Source of the DNA: Patiria miniata
Lineage: Eukaryota; Echinodermata; Asteroidea; Valvatida; Asterinidae
Assembly: GCF_015706575.1 (NCBI RefSeq)
Contig: NW_024037072.1
Span: 23,313,162 to 23,377,161, forward strand
Reading direction: 5' to 3'
Length of the DNA: 64,000 nucleotides
Every line of letters begins with the position of its first letter. The first letter of the stretch is position 1. Below, piece by piece: positions 43,228-54,569 of this stretch. Position numbers and translations under genes: made by a program. The notes below the pieces were generated by a model. It saw only the letters and a program-made list of their open reading frames with translations, was not told the origin of the DNA and did not search any database.

Positions 43228-44690
43228 TAGCACACAGAGGCCCGTCCTCTGCTTTACAAAACCCTGGCAACGGGGTCCGCTAACACTATAAGCACACAGT
43301 AATGCGCTATAAGGCCGTACTGAACTTGGCCTCAGAGACACGTCCTCTGGTCCAAAGAGGGATCCTTGTTCGGGCCCCTTAAAACTTCAACATTCAGAAA
43401 TGTAACTTTCAGGGGTCCAATTATTGTTATGGTGACGCGCTGGTTGACAAGGAGGTTCAGAGTGAAGTTATTCTGGAATCCTGTCTGCTTTTTCATAAGA
43501 ATGTTAACAAGGCATATGAGACTCGACAATGGCGGTACGCTCTCTGCTTTAAAGAGGTTGTGGAATGCTCGAAGACATTTCCGTAATTTTTCGGGTATAT
43601 GTAGCCTAAGGTGTGATGAAATAAAAACGACTATTGTTTCTGTCATGAAATGAGTACAAAAGGTACTTTTGAGAGCTGTTTTTCAGGTCCAGTTTCGACC
43701 CGAACGTTGCAACTGTGTAAAAGTCGTCGTTGTGGGCAGCAAACAAAACACAGTAAATCGTGACGTAATAAACAGGGCTCCCGATGCACAGTAGCATACA
43801 CGAGTCCTTTTTATTACGTCACGATTGACTGTGTTTTGTTTGCTGCCCGCAACGACGACTTTTACACAGTTGCACGTTCGGGTCGAAACTGGACCTGAAA
43901 AAAGCTCTCAAAAGTACCTTTTGTACTCATTTCATGACAGAAACAATAGTCGTTTTTATTTCATCACACCTTAGGCTACATATACCCGAAAAATGACGGA
44001 AATGTCTTCGAGCATTCCACAACCTCTTTAAAGTAACCCTGTACAAATGGCGTGATACTGCCCCGAAGGCTCGTCCTCTGTGTAGTGAAACAGAGTACAT
44101 ACCGAACCGGAGTACACTTAAAACCCACCATTTCGAGGCCCGTCCTGTGTTAAATAGACGTGGTGAATATAGCTAAATTTATATATGACATACATGAAAC
44201 TGAGAGTTCAGAGGTTCTCGCTCAGTGGGATAAGCGAGCTTAAATGCATTGATGTGGAGCCCTCAAACGTCCACCATTAGTTTTGTCTAATATGATTGGG
44301 GATAAAATAAAGAAACCTTAAAACTCGACACATGCCAAATGGGATACATTTAGTGTTGTATTCAGTGGCCCGTCCTCTGCCTTGTGCAAACTAATGCAAA
44401 ATAGGGATACACTAAAACTTCGCATTCAGAGGCCCGTCCTCTGATTTGTACACAAGCAAAGGGGTCAGAAGTTAGTATTCAGAGGACCGTCCTCTGTTTA
44501 GCACCGAAGCCAAAGGTAGTGAATTGAAACTTTGCATCTAGAGGCCCGTCCTCTGTCTAGCATACCATGTACCTGCAAAAAAGCGGTACATGTACAGTAT
44601 GTGAAACTTTTCATTCAGAGGCCCGTTCTCTGATTTGTACGTGTGCAAAATTGCCACATTAGAACTTAGCATTCAGAGGCCTGTCCTCCA
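43228..44690. repeat. Array of hairpin-forming repeats (CAGAGGCCCGTCCTCTG)
   Basis: About ten imperfect copies of GAGGCCCGTCCTCTG, each an inverted CAGAGG/CCTCTG pair, recur near 43228, 43330, 44070, 44140, 44365, 44430, 44485, 44540, 44620 and 44680. They usually follow an AAACTTTGCATTCA-like phrase. A foldback is inserted between the second and third. The array lies on the 5' side of the Ngaro element and may be its leader or an independent satellite. Confidence 0.7.
43547..44033. repeat. Near-perfect long palindrome (foldback element)
   Basis: Arms 43547-43772 and 43810-44033 (about 225 bases each) are inverted copies with only a few differences. They start CTTTAAAGAGGTTGTGGAAT and enclose a spacer of about 37 bases. 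It interrupts the hairpin array. The small number of differences implies recent insertion or gene conversion between arms. Confidence 0.92.
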
Positions 44691-44813
44691 CCTAGTACAT
44701 AAACATAAATCTTGTCGAATGTTTTGTTTGTACTCGTTCTATCGCATGATTTTTTGTGTGCGTGTTTTTTTTAAAGACGGCCTTGTGCGAGATCTGTCTG
44801 GATTAGATCAGGA

Positions 44814-45132
44814 TTAACCCTAAAATGGCCGCCCCCCCCCCTCAAAATTTTACGGCGCTACGCGCCGTGAAAACTGAATTTTCCCATATACGTCGTGTAC
44901 ACAGAGCAGAAATACCATTCATACGTAGGAATAATTAATTAGCCATAATTCCAAAACCATTTCACCTATGTTCATGAACTTTCTTGGGTATGTTCAAAAT
45001 GAGTTGCTCTATGCATGTACAGAGTTCCACAATTTTTCGTCACTCGATGGCCGAGATCTTGGGGGGGGGGGGCAGAATCCGCCCCCCCCCGGCTGAGAGA
45101 TGGTCAAAATAACCCGGCCCTTTTAGGGTTAA
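44814..45132. mobile_element. TTAA-target MITE (CCCTAAAA ends), copy C
   Basis: TTAA at 44814-44817 and 45129-45132 flank CCCTAAAATGGCCGCC and CCCTTTTAGGG. The site matches the truncated copy at 16299-16357 in the other arm. It splits the conserved 5' block of peptide copy 4. Confidence 0.88.
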
Positions 45133-45310
45133 TGGTTACGTGTCGATAGTCAGAAGTACCATTGGTCCGAAGTCCCATTGGTCCGACGACACATAATACT
45201 GTTTACTTCAACTTGTTCAGGTTAACTGGACCCTAATACTAACCCTAATCCTAACCCTAACCCTATGGGGCGTCGGACCAATGGGACTTCGGACTATGGA
45301 GACGTCCCCA
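45133..45310. mobile_element. Telomere-repeat-bearing TIR element (right-arm copy)
   Basis: TCCGAAGTCCCATTGGTCCG units and inverted copies flank CCCTAACCCTAACCCTA with degenerate CCCTAATCC units. Counterpart of 16046-16298. Confidence 0.72.
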
Positions 45311-46104
45311 GATTGATTTTAATACATATGCTTTGATATAGTTTGATTTCGTCTATTCCTTCAGGAGAGTTTGGGGCTGTCCATCGCAGATAAACACCGA
45401 GACAACGCTTGTAGAACGTTTTGTGAACATCATTCTTACTTTCTTCGTCGCAAGTGCAACAGAAAACATACAAAAAATAGTGAGTTTCTTAAATTTCAAG
45501 TGATAAAATTATGACAATTTAACAGCAAAGCTCGTCTGTATCGTACCAATAAATCTGTAGTTAAAACTGTAAAAATCATAACTTTCACTTTGCTTCAAAT
45601 GACTTAACAATCATGGCCTGACATCTTTTTTTGTAACTTCAAAGTCTGTCCTGTGATGTTTTTTTATGCTAGAAGAAACTAAGCGCACAATAGCTATATA
45701 CTAATTTAAAACGGTAAGCCATGGAGATTCATGCAATCTGCCGTGGTATGCATAGGTAATAATCTCTTAAAGTTCTTTTTGTTTTCACTGCTCAACAAAT
45801 CTGATTGAGATGTGACACTTCATAAAGATGTGACTCTCGACTTTTTAAGTGGTGTGGACCAAGTGGAACATCTACATTTTTTCAAGTGATCCCTCTGCAA
45901 CTCGAACATTTGAAACCACCGAAAATAAAAAATTAATACTTGTACTTTATGCGCGAGATCGGGTATGAAGCGAATTAAAAACATTGTCAAATAGTTCCAT
46001 CCACTAATTGCAACATCTCATGAATGCCTTCAGGCCTTCAGAAAAACTAAGCACTAAAAATGTAAATCATTGACGGGAGCGACTTTTCTTTTGTAGGTAA
46101 AACC

Positions 46105-46356
46105 AGAGGCGCAGCCGGGGGGGGGGGGTCGTAAGCGAGGGTCCCCCTCAATATTTGTAGTGATGCCCTTTTCCATTCAAGTTTCCTTTTTTTCACCAGA
46201 GTAGACCCCCGCCCCCAATATTTGTAAAAAGGTGCCCTTTTTAACCGGTGGCCTTTTTACGGAGAAAAAAAACCCCGTCTAATTTCAGCACAGATGTGGG
46301 AGTGCCCTTTTCACGAACCTTTTAGCCCCCCCCAATAAAAATGACTTTGCTACGCT
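46105..46356. mobile_element. Poly-G hAT-like MITE (right-arm copy)
   Basis: Starts CAGAGGCGCAGCCGGGG and ends ACTTTGCTACGCTTTTG, giving hAT-like imperfect TIRs. The 252-bp body carries CTTTTCCATTCAAG and G/C tracts. The target duplication is not clear. Confidence 0.65.
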
Positions 46357-47618
46357 TTTGAAAGCTGAATCTGTAAGAGACAGAATTGAAGAATTAAACA
46401 CCACAGTCTGTCTATCCATAAAGAATAAAGTTCATTCAAGTCAATTGTAAGCACAGCATTGAAGTATTTTCGAAGTACATTTTGCCGATAAAGAGAGGGA
46501 AAAAAAGAAGAAGTGCATTCACCGTTCATTTTAGCAGGCGTATAAGGATTCTGCACTATTGCCTATAAGCGATGGGAGGAAAAACAAACAATACACGGAC
46601 TTTATGAAAATAAATTCCCACGTGTTTACTGACCCAAGAAGTTGGTTAATTGATGATGCAGATTTCAACGTTGCTCTATACAAAAAATACAGGCATTATT
46701 AAAGACTGACAGATGAAGAGCAACAGTTGGTTACACTCATTTCTAAACCTGATCGGTAATAAACGGCCGAGTAGTAAAATCTTAACATAAGAACTTTTTT
46801 TATCGATAATTATAGTCTTGAACATGAGCGTCATCAGTAGTCCTACTTTCTTCTGGGGGTCGCCATCATCCCCCTCCATCTAACTTCTTTGGTCGCATTA
46901 TATTGAAAACTGAAAACACTGCTGCCACCTGCTTGCAGACTGGGTTTCCCTAATTAAAACAATTGGAGCAACTGTCAGGCCGGCCTCAGGTCGACCACCG
47001 ATTTGCTTGAACCACGAAGGAACAAGCCTTTGTCAAGACGTTCATTGTTAACGTCCGTGATGGTAGTCTAGGCGCTAGACGTTGTTATGGCTTGATGGGT
47101 GCAGACCTGTAAATCGGTCCAAAATTGCCTACGCCGGCCAAAACACGATTTGCATGCCTTCACATTCTCCCGTGTTATAGCATTTTGAGGGCCGTGAACT
47201 TGAGGATTTGTAAAAAGGTACCTTTTGTAAAAAGGATTTGTAAAAATGGTATCTGGCCGCTTAAAATGTCAACACTTGCCGCGCGCTATGCACTGTACAA
47301 TGAACTATCGATGAACGCCTTGGCTAGTAGCTAGTTCCATCGAGGCGCGCGAATTTTTTTCTATACCACACAGTTTATATTGATTATTGTTAACATGATT
47401 ATGGAGTCTCTCTTTGTATTTTATTCAAATTCCAAGAAATGGAAATGATCCCCGTTGATCTTCCCAGATTTGCAGCATTGCTATTGATTGTTTTCGCATC
47501 TTGACTTGTTCATGATCTCTTGGTGCATGGCAAAAACGAGCAGCTTCTGAGTAACCCCTTGAACAGAGACGTAGGACCATACAAATTGATGCGCGCAAGG
47601 AAATTAATGTAGTCCAGT

Positions 47619-48151
47619 CAGGCCCAGATTAAGTGTTTCATAGGTCCTAGGCACCAGTGTTCCGTAGGCCCTAGCTTCTCCGCCCTAGGCACCGGCACCA
47701 AAATCATGTTAATGCATTAAAGTACAAAGCACTGTACAAATCAAGCCGCGCCAGGCCAAACTGGTGAAAGCCCTAGCTTGTTCAAGGTCACAAAGGGCGT
47801 CAATCGCTTCTTTTTTAATTCGGGGACGAAAATAGTTGGGGGAACGACATTTTCCCCCATCCCCCACCGATCGACGCCCATGGTTGGCACCGTGCTTCAG
47901 AACGACATACTTAAATTTTGTACGTAGGGGCTACATACGCCTATGGTGTACAGCGTCAATTGGTGAAATCGAACACTCTGAGAGAGATCCTCAAACTTTT
48001 TCAAAACTTTTCTCTGCGTGTGGGTGTGTGTGCAGGGTAGGCCTATTTATGTGTTTGATGGCGCACCGTGTGGTATTTTCGTAGGCCCCCGGATTTTTCG
48101 TATAGGCCCTAGGCACAGTACCTACTGTGCCTATTGGATAATCCGGGCCTG
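47619..48151. mobile_element. hAT non-autonomous element (right-arm copy, no nesting)
   Basis: CAGGCCCAGATTAAG and ATAATCCGGGCCTG ends are flanked by AGTCCAGT (47611-47618, 48152-48159), the reverse complement of the left-arm target duplication. Length 533 bp. Confidence 0.92.
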
Positions 48152-49154
48152 AGTCCAGTCCATCACAAGTTCATCGCAAGTCCAGTCCGACTAGTCACAA
48201 GTAATTCATAGGTTCATTAACAAATGCAGTCACAAGAAACAATGGAAGGAACAAAGGAGTGCCTTTGTCAAAGCTCGTTTGAATAGCTTGTGATTTGAAC
48301 TTGGACTGGGGAACTTGTGATGGACTTGCATCCATCCTCACACCACCTGAGCAAGCGGCTCGACTGCCCACTTGACTGCATTAGTTGTTCCAAGTTAATC
48401 CGCAACGTTATCCCTGCTCCATGTGTCCGTGGTTGCCGGAAAAAGACTGATAGCCCGACTTACACAACTGACCTTGAAACGTGGAATAGGTGCGCCCATT
48501 TTCTGTCGAGGCCCCAGTGATAACTCTAACATTTTACACACGTCGAGGACACAGAATAATTACAGGGTGCAACAATGCAATAAAATTCCCATAGCCACTA
48601 GTGCTAAATGCCCATACTTCAAAATTCTTTTTAAAATACTCAGAACTCTCACAGGTATTTAAGCTGCACAGAAAAAATGATGATCGACATGTCATCTTTC
48701 AATTTCTTTTCATTTTTTGTTGGGTTGACATTGACTTTTCGAGAAATTCTCGCCCAAAGAAGACGACCCCTATTTTCCCCAAAGCGGAACTGTAGCCATC
48801 TTGAAAAACGATCCCTCCACAACATGGCAAAATAGCCCCACTTTCGAGCCCAATTGTATCCAAAATGCTTAGAATTGGAAGCCCCGAGGCCGGGCCAGAG
48901 GTTCATTGCCATATCTCTTCAATACCCCATTGTTATGGCTCTCAGAACTCTCTAATATAGAATATTTTGAGGGTATAACTTTTATTCAAGAGCTCGGCGG
49001 ATGGGTTTAGGCCTATTTAAAGGTGTGCACCCTTTAGTAACCTCCCCCTTAACAACATTTACTGACGAAAGAGTGCCCCAGCCTTAAATTTAGCCTGATA
49101 ACGTATACCGCTGTACGGGTGTTTTGTTCAGTGCAGAATATTGATGAGCGACAA

Positions 49155-49400
49155 CCGTATTTTCCCATTTTCTGTTAGTAGATTTGTTTTGGGTTTTTTG
49201 AAATTGCAACACTGAATTTTACTTTGACGACTTTCACGGCGCCTCAAAATTGCACAACTAAAAATCTTAAATCCTTACTAGCGAAAATTATGATGGTCCA
49301 AAAAGTGGCAGAAAATTTAGTTTTTTAAAATCCGGTTCAAAAAACATAAAATTCTACTAGTAGAAAATGGGAAAATACGGTCGTCCACTTTTGACGCTCC
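49155..49400. mobile_element. GGAGCGTC foldback MITE (right-arm copy)
   Basis: Counterpart of 10471-10725. The end at 49400 is intact (TTTTGACGCTCC), and the other tip has lost about 18 bases. Confidence 0.7.
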
Positions 49401-49646
49401 ATACAGCGACAGCCTATCCACCAGAAACAAGTTTTTTTTTTATCCCCGCAAATGACTGTCTGAACAGTTTATGAAGGAATTATTGTCAACAACTGTACGA
49501 GTTGAGTATCAAAATTGGAATATCGTGATGTCGATTCTTTTGCGGAGGACAAATCTTTCTCACAGGTTGGTCCAGTTATTATTCTAGAATATTAAAAGTA
49601 TTAAGACTGCTTTTACGAATAAGGTCAAATGAAAACCACAAATTGG

Positions 49647-49652
49647 CAATAA
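49647..49652 (+). other. Conserved AATAAA downstream of pseudogene 4
   Basis: Same CAATAAAGAAAGCATTTCCCC phrase as at 6187. The arm homology with copy 2 stops just before it. Confidence 0.3.
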
Positions 49653-50009
49653 AGAAAGCATTTCCCCAGTTCACTGTTAACAGAGATTCAGAGCAGAAGT
49701 TTAGTGTAGGTTTCAAAGATCCTTTAAAATTCATATGGATTTTTATTTATGAAGTGAACATTTTTGGGGGGTATTAGTTGGATAAAATGAAAGAGAGAAA
49801 TAATTAACTTTGGACAGTGCTTAACATTGCTCTTCCAGATAAAACCTGTCCTCTACTCGTGTGAATAGGCCTATTAATTAAAAATGTTCCATGATGCGAT
49901 ACAAAAGTACGATGTCCGTGCGTTTTTTTTGTAATTGTAGGCATTATGTTATATTTCGCAAAAAAAATGTTTTGTTTGTCGCGCACGAGACAGGCAGTAA
50001 TACTTTACC

Positions 50010-50570
50010 TCTAAAGGCAGTATACAACATTTGCAAATATCAAAAAAAAAAAACTACCAACTGGTTATGAAATACCTTGCTTGACTATTAGTGAATACAA
50101 GTCCCAAGCAGCATATCCTGTAAAATCATGTGGTTATTTTCAAGAAAAGTATATTATTTATCAATTTTCAACGATTGTCGGCTGACCATCGTTGAAAAAA
50201 ACTGACTTTTGTAAAATACTGCCCCCAATTTGCTTAATTTTAAAAGTTAGTCTCAAGCATCATATCCTGTAAAACCTGTGCTGTCATTTTCCAGAAAGTA
50301 GAATATTAATCAATTTTCAACGACGGTCGGCTGACCATCGTTGGAAAAACTGGCCCTTTTTCCAAAATACTTCCCCCAAGTTACTTAATTTTGTTAGTCC
50401 ACATTTTGTTTGCACTCGATTTAACATCCGTGAACGGGTGCAAGTCAGCTAGACTGGTTCCCATGACGTTTATAAACTGCTCCGTTTCATCTGACGGTGG
50501 GATCAGGGAACTAGACCATAAGACCAGCAATTGTTTTCCATCATCTACGCTATCACATCCTTGCTATTAA
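50010..50570 (+). mobile_element. Truncated member of the AGGGAATATACAACATTTGC MITE family
   Basis: CAGTATACAACATTTGCAAA starts the block. Two related units containing CGGTCGGCTGACCATCGTTG (hairpin-like) follow, then the GAACGGGTGCAAGTCAGCTA phrase shared with 57136-57667. One end is missing. Confidence 0.6.
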
Positions 50571-50599
50571 GCAAAGAGAGGTTATAGTCCGGCGGCGAG

Positions 50600-50780
50600 C
50601 CCGATAATCCGGTTGAACCTTTCACATGATGTTTTTTGATGGTTTCTAGGCCTTTGAGACCTGTTGATTCCTAAGCAGGATGATGTCATCTCGGCATCCT
50701 TGAGGAAATTGAGATATTCAAAATGGTCACCAAGATTGCTTTCAGCATAATGTGTCCATTAATAGGCTCAACTACGATGG
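50600..50780 (+). repeat. Relative of the 8.9-9.5 kb tandem units
   Basis: TAGGCCTTTGAGACCTGTTG, CTCGGCATCC and TGGTCACCAAGAT occur in the same order as at 8880-9560. Confidence 0.6.
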
Positions 50781-50899
50781 ATTTTAGTAGTCACCAGTGA
50801 GTCAATTTTCGCCAATTTCTTTCCTTTCCACTTAGGAAAATACAATATGGTTTTTAATATGGCTGCCAAGAAGACCGTATCGGCCTATATTGTGACGCA

Positions 50900-53800
50900 G
50901 TATGTCAAAATCGGGCACATGGGCATGAGGTCAATTTTGCGTAAAATATAGACGTTGCTCTTTCAAACTTCGCTTCTTCTTTTTTTTTTTAAATTGGATA
51001 TTCCAAGTTAAAGTTATTGCATTCTGACATCTGACTCTGCGAAATGTCAGAATGAGAAATAGGCCTTTAAAGTTTGAGTTTTGTGGAAACAAAGTTATTC
51101 AGAAAAGGTGTTATTATAAAACACCAGCATTACCTTAGCAACGGGCATAATATACATAAGCAACACAAAAACTGGCCTTTTATTGGTTTTCCAGTAATGC
51201 CACGACATAACACGTCTCATATTGCACGTACGGATCAAGCTGATTGTCGCCAGCGACAAGAGATGACAGTCGGCCAAGAATCAAGCCTGCGTGCAGCCAG
51301 TGGCACCCCTACACTTTCTCAGGCAACTAGGACCAATTTTCAACCGTAAATTTATCAATTCTTCCCTCAGATGGCAGCCCAAAAACCAGGGAGTAGATCC
51401 TCAGCTATTTTTACACGAGTCCACCGTTTTTTTAAGCCAAACGGTCCCTTTTTAAAAAAAAGGTTGTGGGGCAACTTTTCATGCTAATGAGCTCGCGTAG
51501 AAATTCTCACTGTGCACAATCAACCTCGAATTAACTGTGTCCTCTGTCGTTCTAATCGCGCCAGTCGGATATCGCTGTTAATTATAATCGCTCTTATAAA
51601 ACGAGTTTTATTCTTGAATATTTACAATGAGTACACCACCAACAAAACTCAACAAAAGCAATACACTGGAACACTTCTAGCTTTTCATATTGAAATTTGG
51701 GCGGAAGTTTTGGTTATTCGGGAACAAAAATACCTCCCCCCCCCGCCTCCAACAATTGTGTTCTGCCGGCATTGTCGGACATTTCTAGCACGTTGTCGTA
51801 AAAGTTGGTACCTCGATCCTAATAAAATGGGGCTTGCGGTCGCTGCCGAATTTAATTGAGCGTGATGGGGAGTAATAAATAACTGTCTCATATTTTCTTC
51901 CCGGTGTAGGGGGTTTGTATAGAAATGTCTAGATACCAACCTTTACGACAATGTGTTAGTAATGTAATGTCCCTCAACAGCACGCGGAACAGCTCATGTG
52001 CATGACTACTCCGACGTGAGTCAGGATTCCTTAATTGAGTAATTTCACGAGACGTCACAGGTCAGTGGTCACCCTCGCGTCCGCCACAATACTATTGGAA
52101 GGCTACTTTTCAGACTAGTAAACTATTTGCATCGCCGTATTCTTCTCGGGCTCCGGCTTCTACATTATCTCAGGTATGGGCAAACACGATTGAAAATAGA
52201 AGCCCGAGCCGAGCCCATCCAAGCTGAAGTTTTTAGAAGTTCGGTGGGCGGGGCAAGTAAAACAAAAACAAGTGCGAGTGCACAATGAGCTCTGACCGTC
52301 TTGCATGAAGGTCTTGCATGAAATCTATCACAATGATCCCTGCCAGAGCTTAAAAATGCGACGCCCAAAAATGCGACGCCGGTGGCACATATGGAACATC
52401 ATACTTCATGTATACCTAGATTTATAGCACCCTAGGTGTCGAGCAGTACGCGCCCACCACTAGCTGCTCTCTCACTATTGGAAACGAGGTTGGAAATAAA
52501 GTAAGCACTGGGGACGAGGTTGTATTTACACCGATTTGTGATGAATACCACGTGACTATAACATTAATGCACATATTTTGCATCTATTTGAAAACTTTTC
52601 ATAAAAATCTTTCCAAATTGTTACAAACAATTTTTGTTGAGTATTTGAATGATTTTGTTTGCTTGGGGGGGGGGAATTAAAATTTGGTAGTTATATTTTT
52701 TGTGGGAAACTAATGGGGATTTTTTGGTCAATTTTCGGGGACATACATGTGCAAAATAAACGTGAATGCGCATCGATCGAAACAAAATCGCTGTTCCGAC
52801 CGTCACCAAGAATGCATTTTATGACCACGGCATGGCATTTGGTCGAGTAGTCAATTATTTTGGGTCAATTTCTTGGTCAATCTTCGGGGACGGACAGACA
52901 GACAGACAGACAGACCGACCGACCGACCGACGGACAGACAGACAACCAAGTGACACGTAGAAGCTTCTGCCAATGCTTAAGCAATTTCATACTTAAAAAA
53001 TCATGGCGCGCGAATACTAGCTCCACCACTACCTCATCCTTAGCTCGGTTTGAATCTCAACTTATGTATCATCAGTCGCCCTCAACGCCCACCGCGAAGC
53101 GAATAGTAAAAGAACAGGGAATTAGTTACATTTTCATAGACCAACAAAATCAACAAACCATTCTTGATTTTTTATATTCCATGAAGGGATACTGGTCTGA
53201 GTCACCATTTATTGTCTGGTGACTATCCTCATTTCTTGTGCAGATTCAAGAACACCAGGGGCGTGTTTTCGCGACCGCGACCAGAAACATCATTTGTGAC
53301 GTCAAATTGATAACTGCGCACAAAAAGGCTGAACCGAAACAGTGTCAAAAAGTTGTTAGCAAACATGGCGGACATTTTGACAACATTGTTAATTTTAAGA
53401 TGTTCGCGGCCAGTCCCGGGGAAATTCGGGATAATACCTTGTGGGCTTGTAAGTTGTTCATTACAGGTCACAAACTTACGATGTACGTATTAAAAATAAG
53501 CATTACAAGCTTATTTTTCCCAACACCGTTTTGTTACATGTCGTGTATCGTCAGAACCCCTAAAACGTAGACTTGACCCAAGTCGGACTTACTCTGCTTT
53601 GTTCAATCCGTTGTTCAGAATTCAAACCATACGCGTAAAATTAATGGCCTTAGCTTATATAGGGCGCCCTCATCTGGTTGCCGTGCCGTGTTCCGGCGTC
53701 AATGTGTGTGATGTCATCATTGTCAGTGTAGTAAGTCCTCTCGATCCACATAGGGCATTGCGGGGGCGGCGCATGAGGGCGCTCTACTGATGAGCGGGGA
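50900..53800. other. Gene-free stretch
   Basis: No convincing exon. Landmarks: a (GACA)n/(GACC)n microsatellite at 52884-52950, a small duplication of AAAAATGCGACGCC near 52350-52380, and a TGATGTCATCA CRE-like site near 53711 next to a TATATAG at about 53656. The last two could be a promoter, but no coding frame downstream supports it. Confidence 0.35.
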
Positions 53801-53804
53801 CGTA

Positions 53805-54375
53805 CGACGGCTCGCTCGTACCCCCCGCCCTGCAAACAGGACGCTGGGATACTCTGATGAATTCACGCTCTGATTGGTTGGATTTTGCGTGACCTGTGAC
53901 CAGCGCGTCATCAAGGTCATGACTCTGCAAGGTTTGAAACGGCCGTTAAAACTGCTTCATTACTCTTTTATCGAGGTTAGAGATTTTTTTCTCGTTGAAA
54001 AGCGTAATAATGTAGGAAATTCTGTAAAACTTATCTCTGTTGTAAATTTACAATTCCCGTCACTCGCACAGGCTCCGTTTCGAATCACGAACGGTCGGAT
54101 TGCATCATGCGACGCTCAAAATTTTGTCCACATGGTCCGCAATGAAACAGAAATCACATCCGGTATGGAATGTGCGCATTTCTATGGGAAGTTTTCGGAT
54201 AGCATTTGTGCACATTGTCTAACTGCGATCTTGAACAGCTGCAGCCGGATGTTTTATACATAGGTCATAGGCCACTTACTTCACAAGATTCTGTGAAGCT
54301 CATCAGAGTATCCCAGCGTCCTGTTTGCAGGACGGGGGGGGGGGGGGGGGGGGGACGAGCGAACGTACGACGGTA
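53805..54375. mobile_element. TIR element with CRTACGACGG and CAAACAGGACGCTGGGATAC ends
   Basis: Inverted arms at 53805-53866 and about 54288-54375 share ACGTACGACGG, CGCTCGT, a C/G tract, CTGCAAACAGGACGCTGGG and ATACTCTGATGA. One homopolymer G run of about 22 lies in the right arm. A single arm of this family sits at about 13600-13690. Superfamily unknown. Confidence 0.75.
53874..54263 (+). CDS. Unrecognised cysteine-containing open frame inside the TIR element
   Basis: The 129-residue frame fills the space between the arms. Its last part after an acceptor-like CACTCGCACAG (54071) reads with five cysteines in about 55 residues (ending SICAHCLTAILNSCSRMF). There is no signal peptide in this frame and no known domain. 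It could be a captured exon of a secreted protein or chance. Confidence 0.2.
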   Translation: MVGFCVTCDQRVIKVMTLQGLKRPLKLLHYSFIEVRDFFLVEKRNNVGNSVKLISVVNLQFPSLAQAPFRITNGRIASCDAQNFVHMVRNETEITSGMECAHFYGKFSDSICAHCLTAILNSCSRMFYT

Positions 54376-54569
54376 GATGTGAATCAGTTGGACACGGGTG
54401 ACGGTGACGGCCCGGCAAGCTGTAGCCGCAATCTGAAATTCAGTGCAGCCATAAATGAACATGTCTGTTTGTCGGCTGATGACTGCAAATGGTGCCCGAC
54501 TAAACTTAGTGCAAAATATATGGGAGTCCAGAGAGGCCACATAAAGCTTATTCTCGATCGTCACCCCAT

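Larger units (their letters stand above)
45365..48520 (+). pseudogene. Eclosion-hormone-type peptide gene, copy 4, degraded
   Basis: The 5' exon (45365-45479) matches copy 2 closely, but the start codon position reads ATA (45477-45479) before an intact GTGAGT donor. The coding exon remains only from 48331 to the TGA at 48518-48520. About 0.3 kb present in copy 2 (acceptor, signal peptide, acidic spacer and first Lys-Arg) is missing, with the break between GGACTTGCA and TCCATCC. The surviving frame still has Lys-Arg before LDCPLDCISCSKLI and all six cysteines at copy 2 spacing. No secretion is possible from this structure. Loss of ATG and deletion are host-gene decay after the inverted duplication. 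Confidence 0.7.
44814..49652. repeat. Right arm of the large inverted repeat, with peptide pseudogene 4
   Basis: Mirrors 10225-16357. Blocks in order: TTAA MITE, telomere-repeat element, peptide 5' exon, poly-G MITE (46105), 47.0-47.6 kb flank, hAT element (47619-48151), peptide exon remnant, GGAGCGTC foldback (49155-49400). Alignment ends near 49650. Confidence 0.85.
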
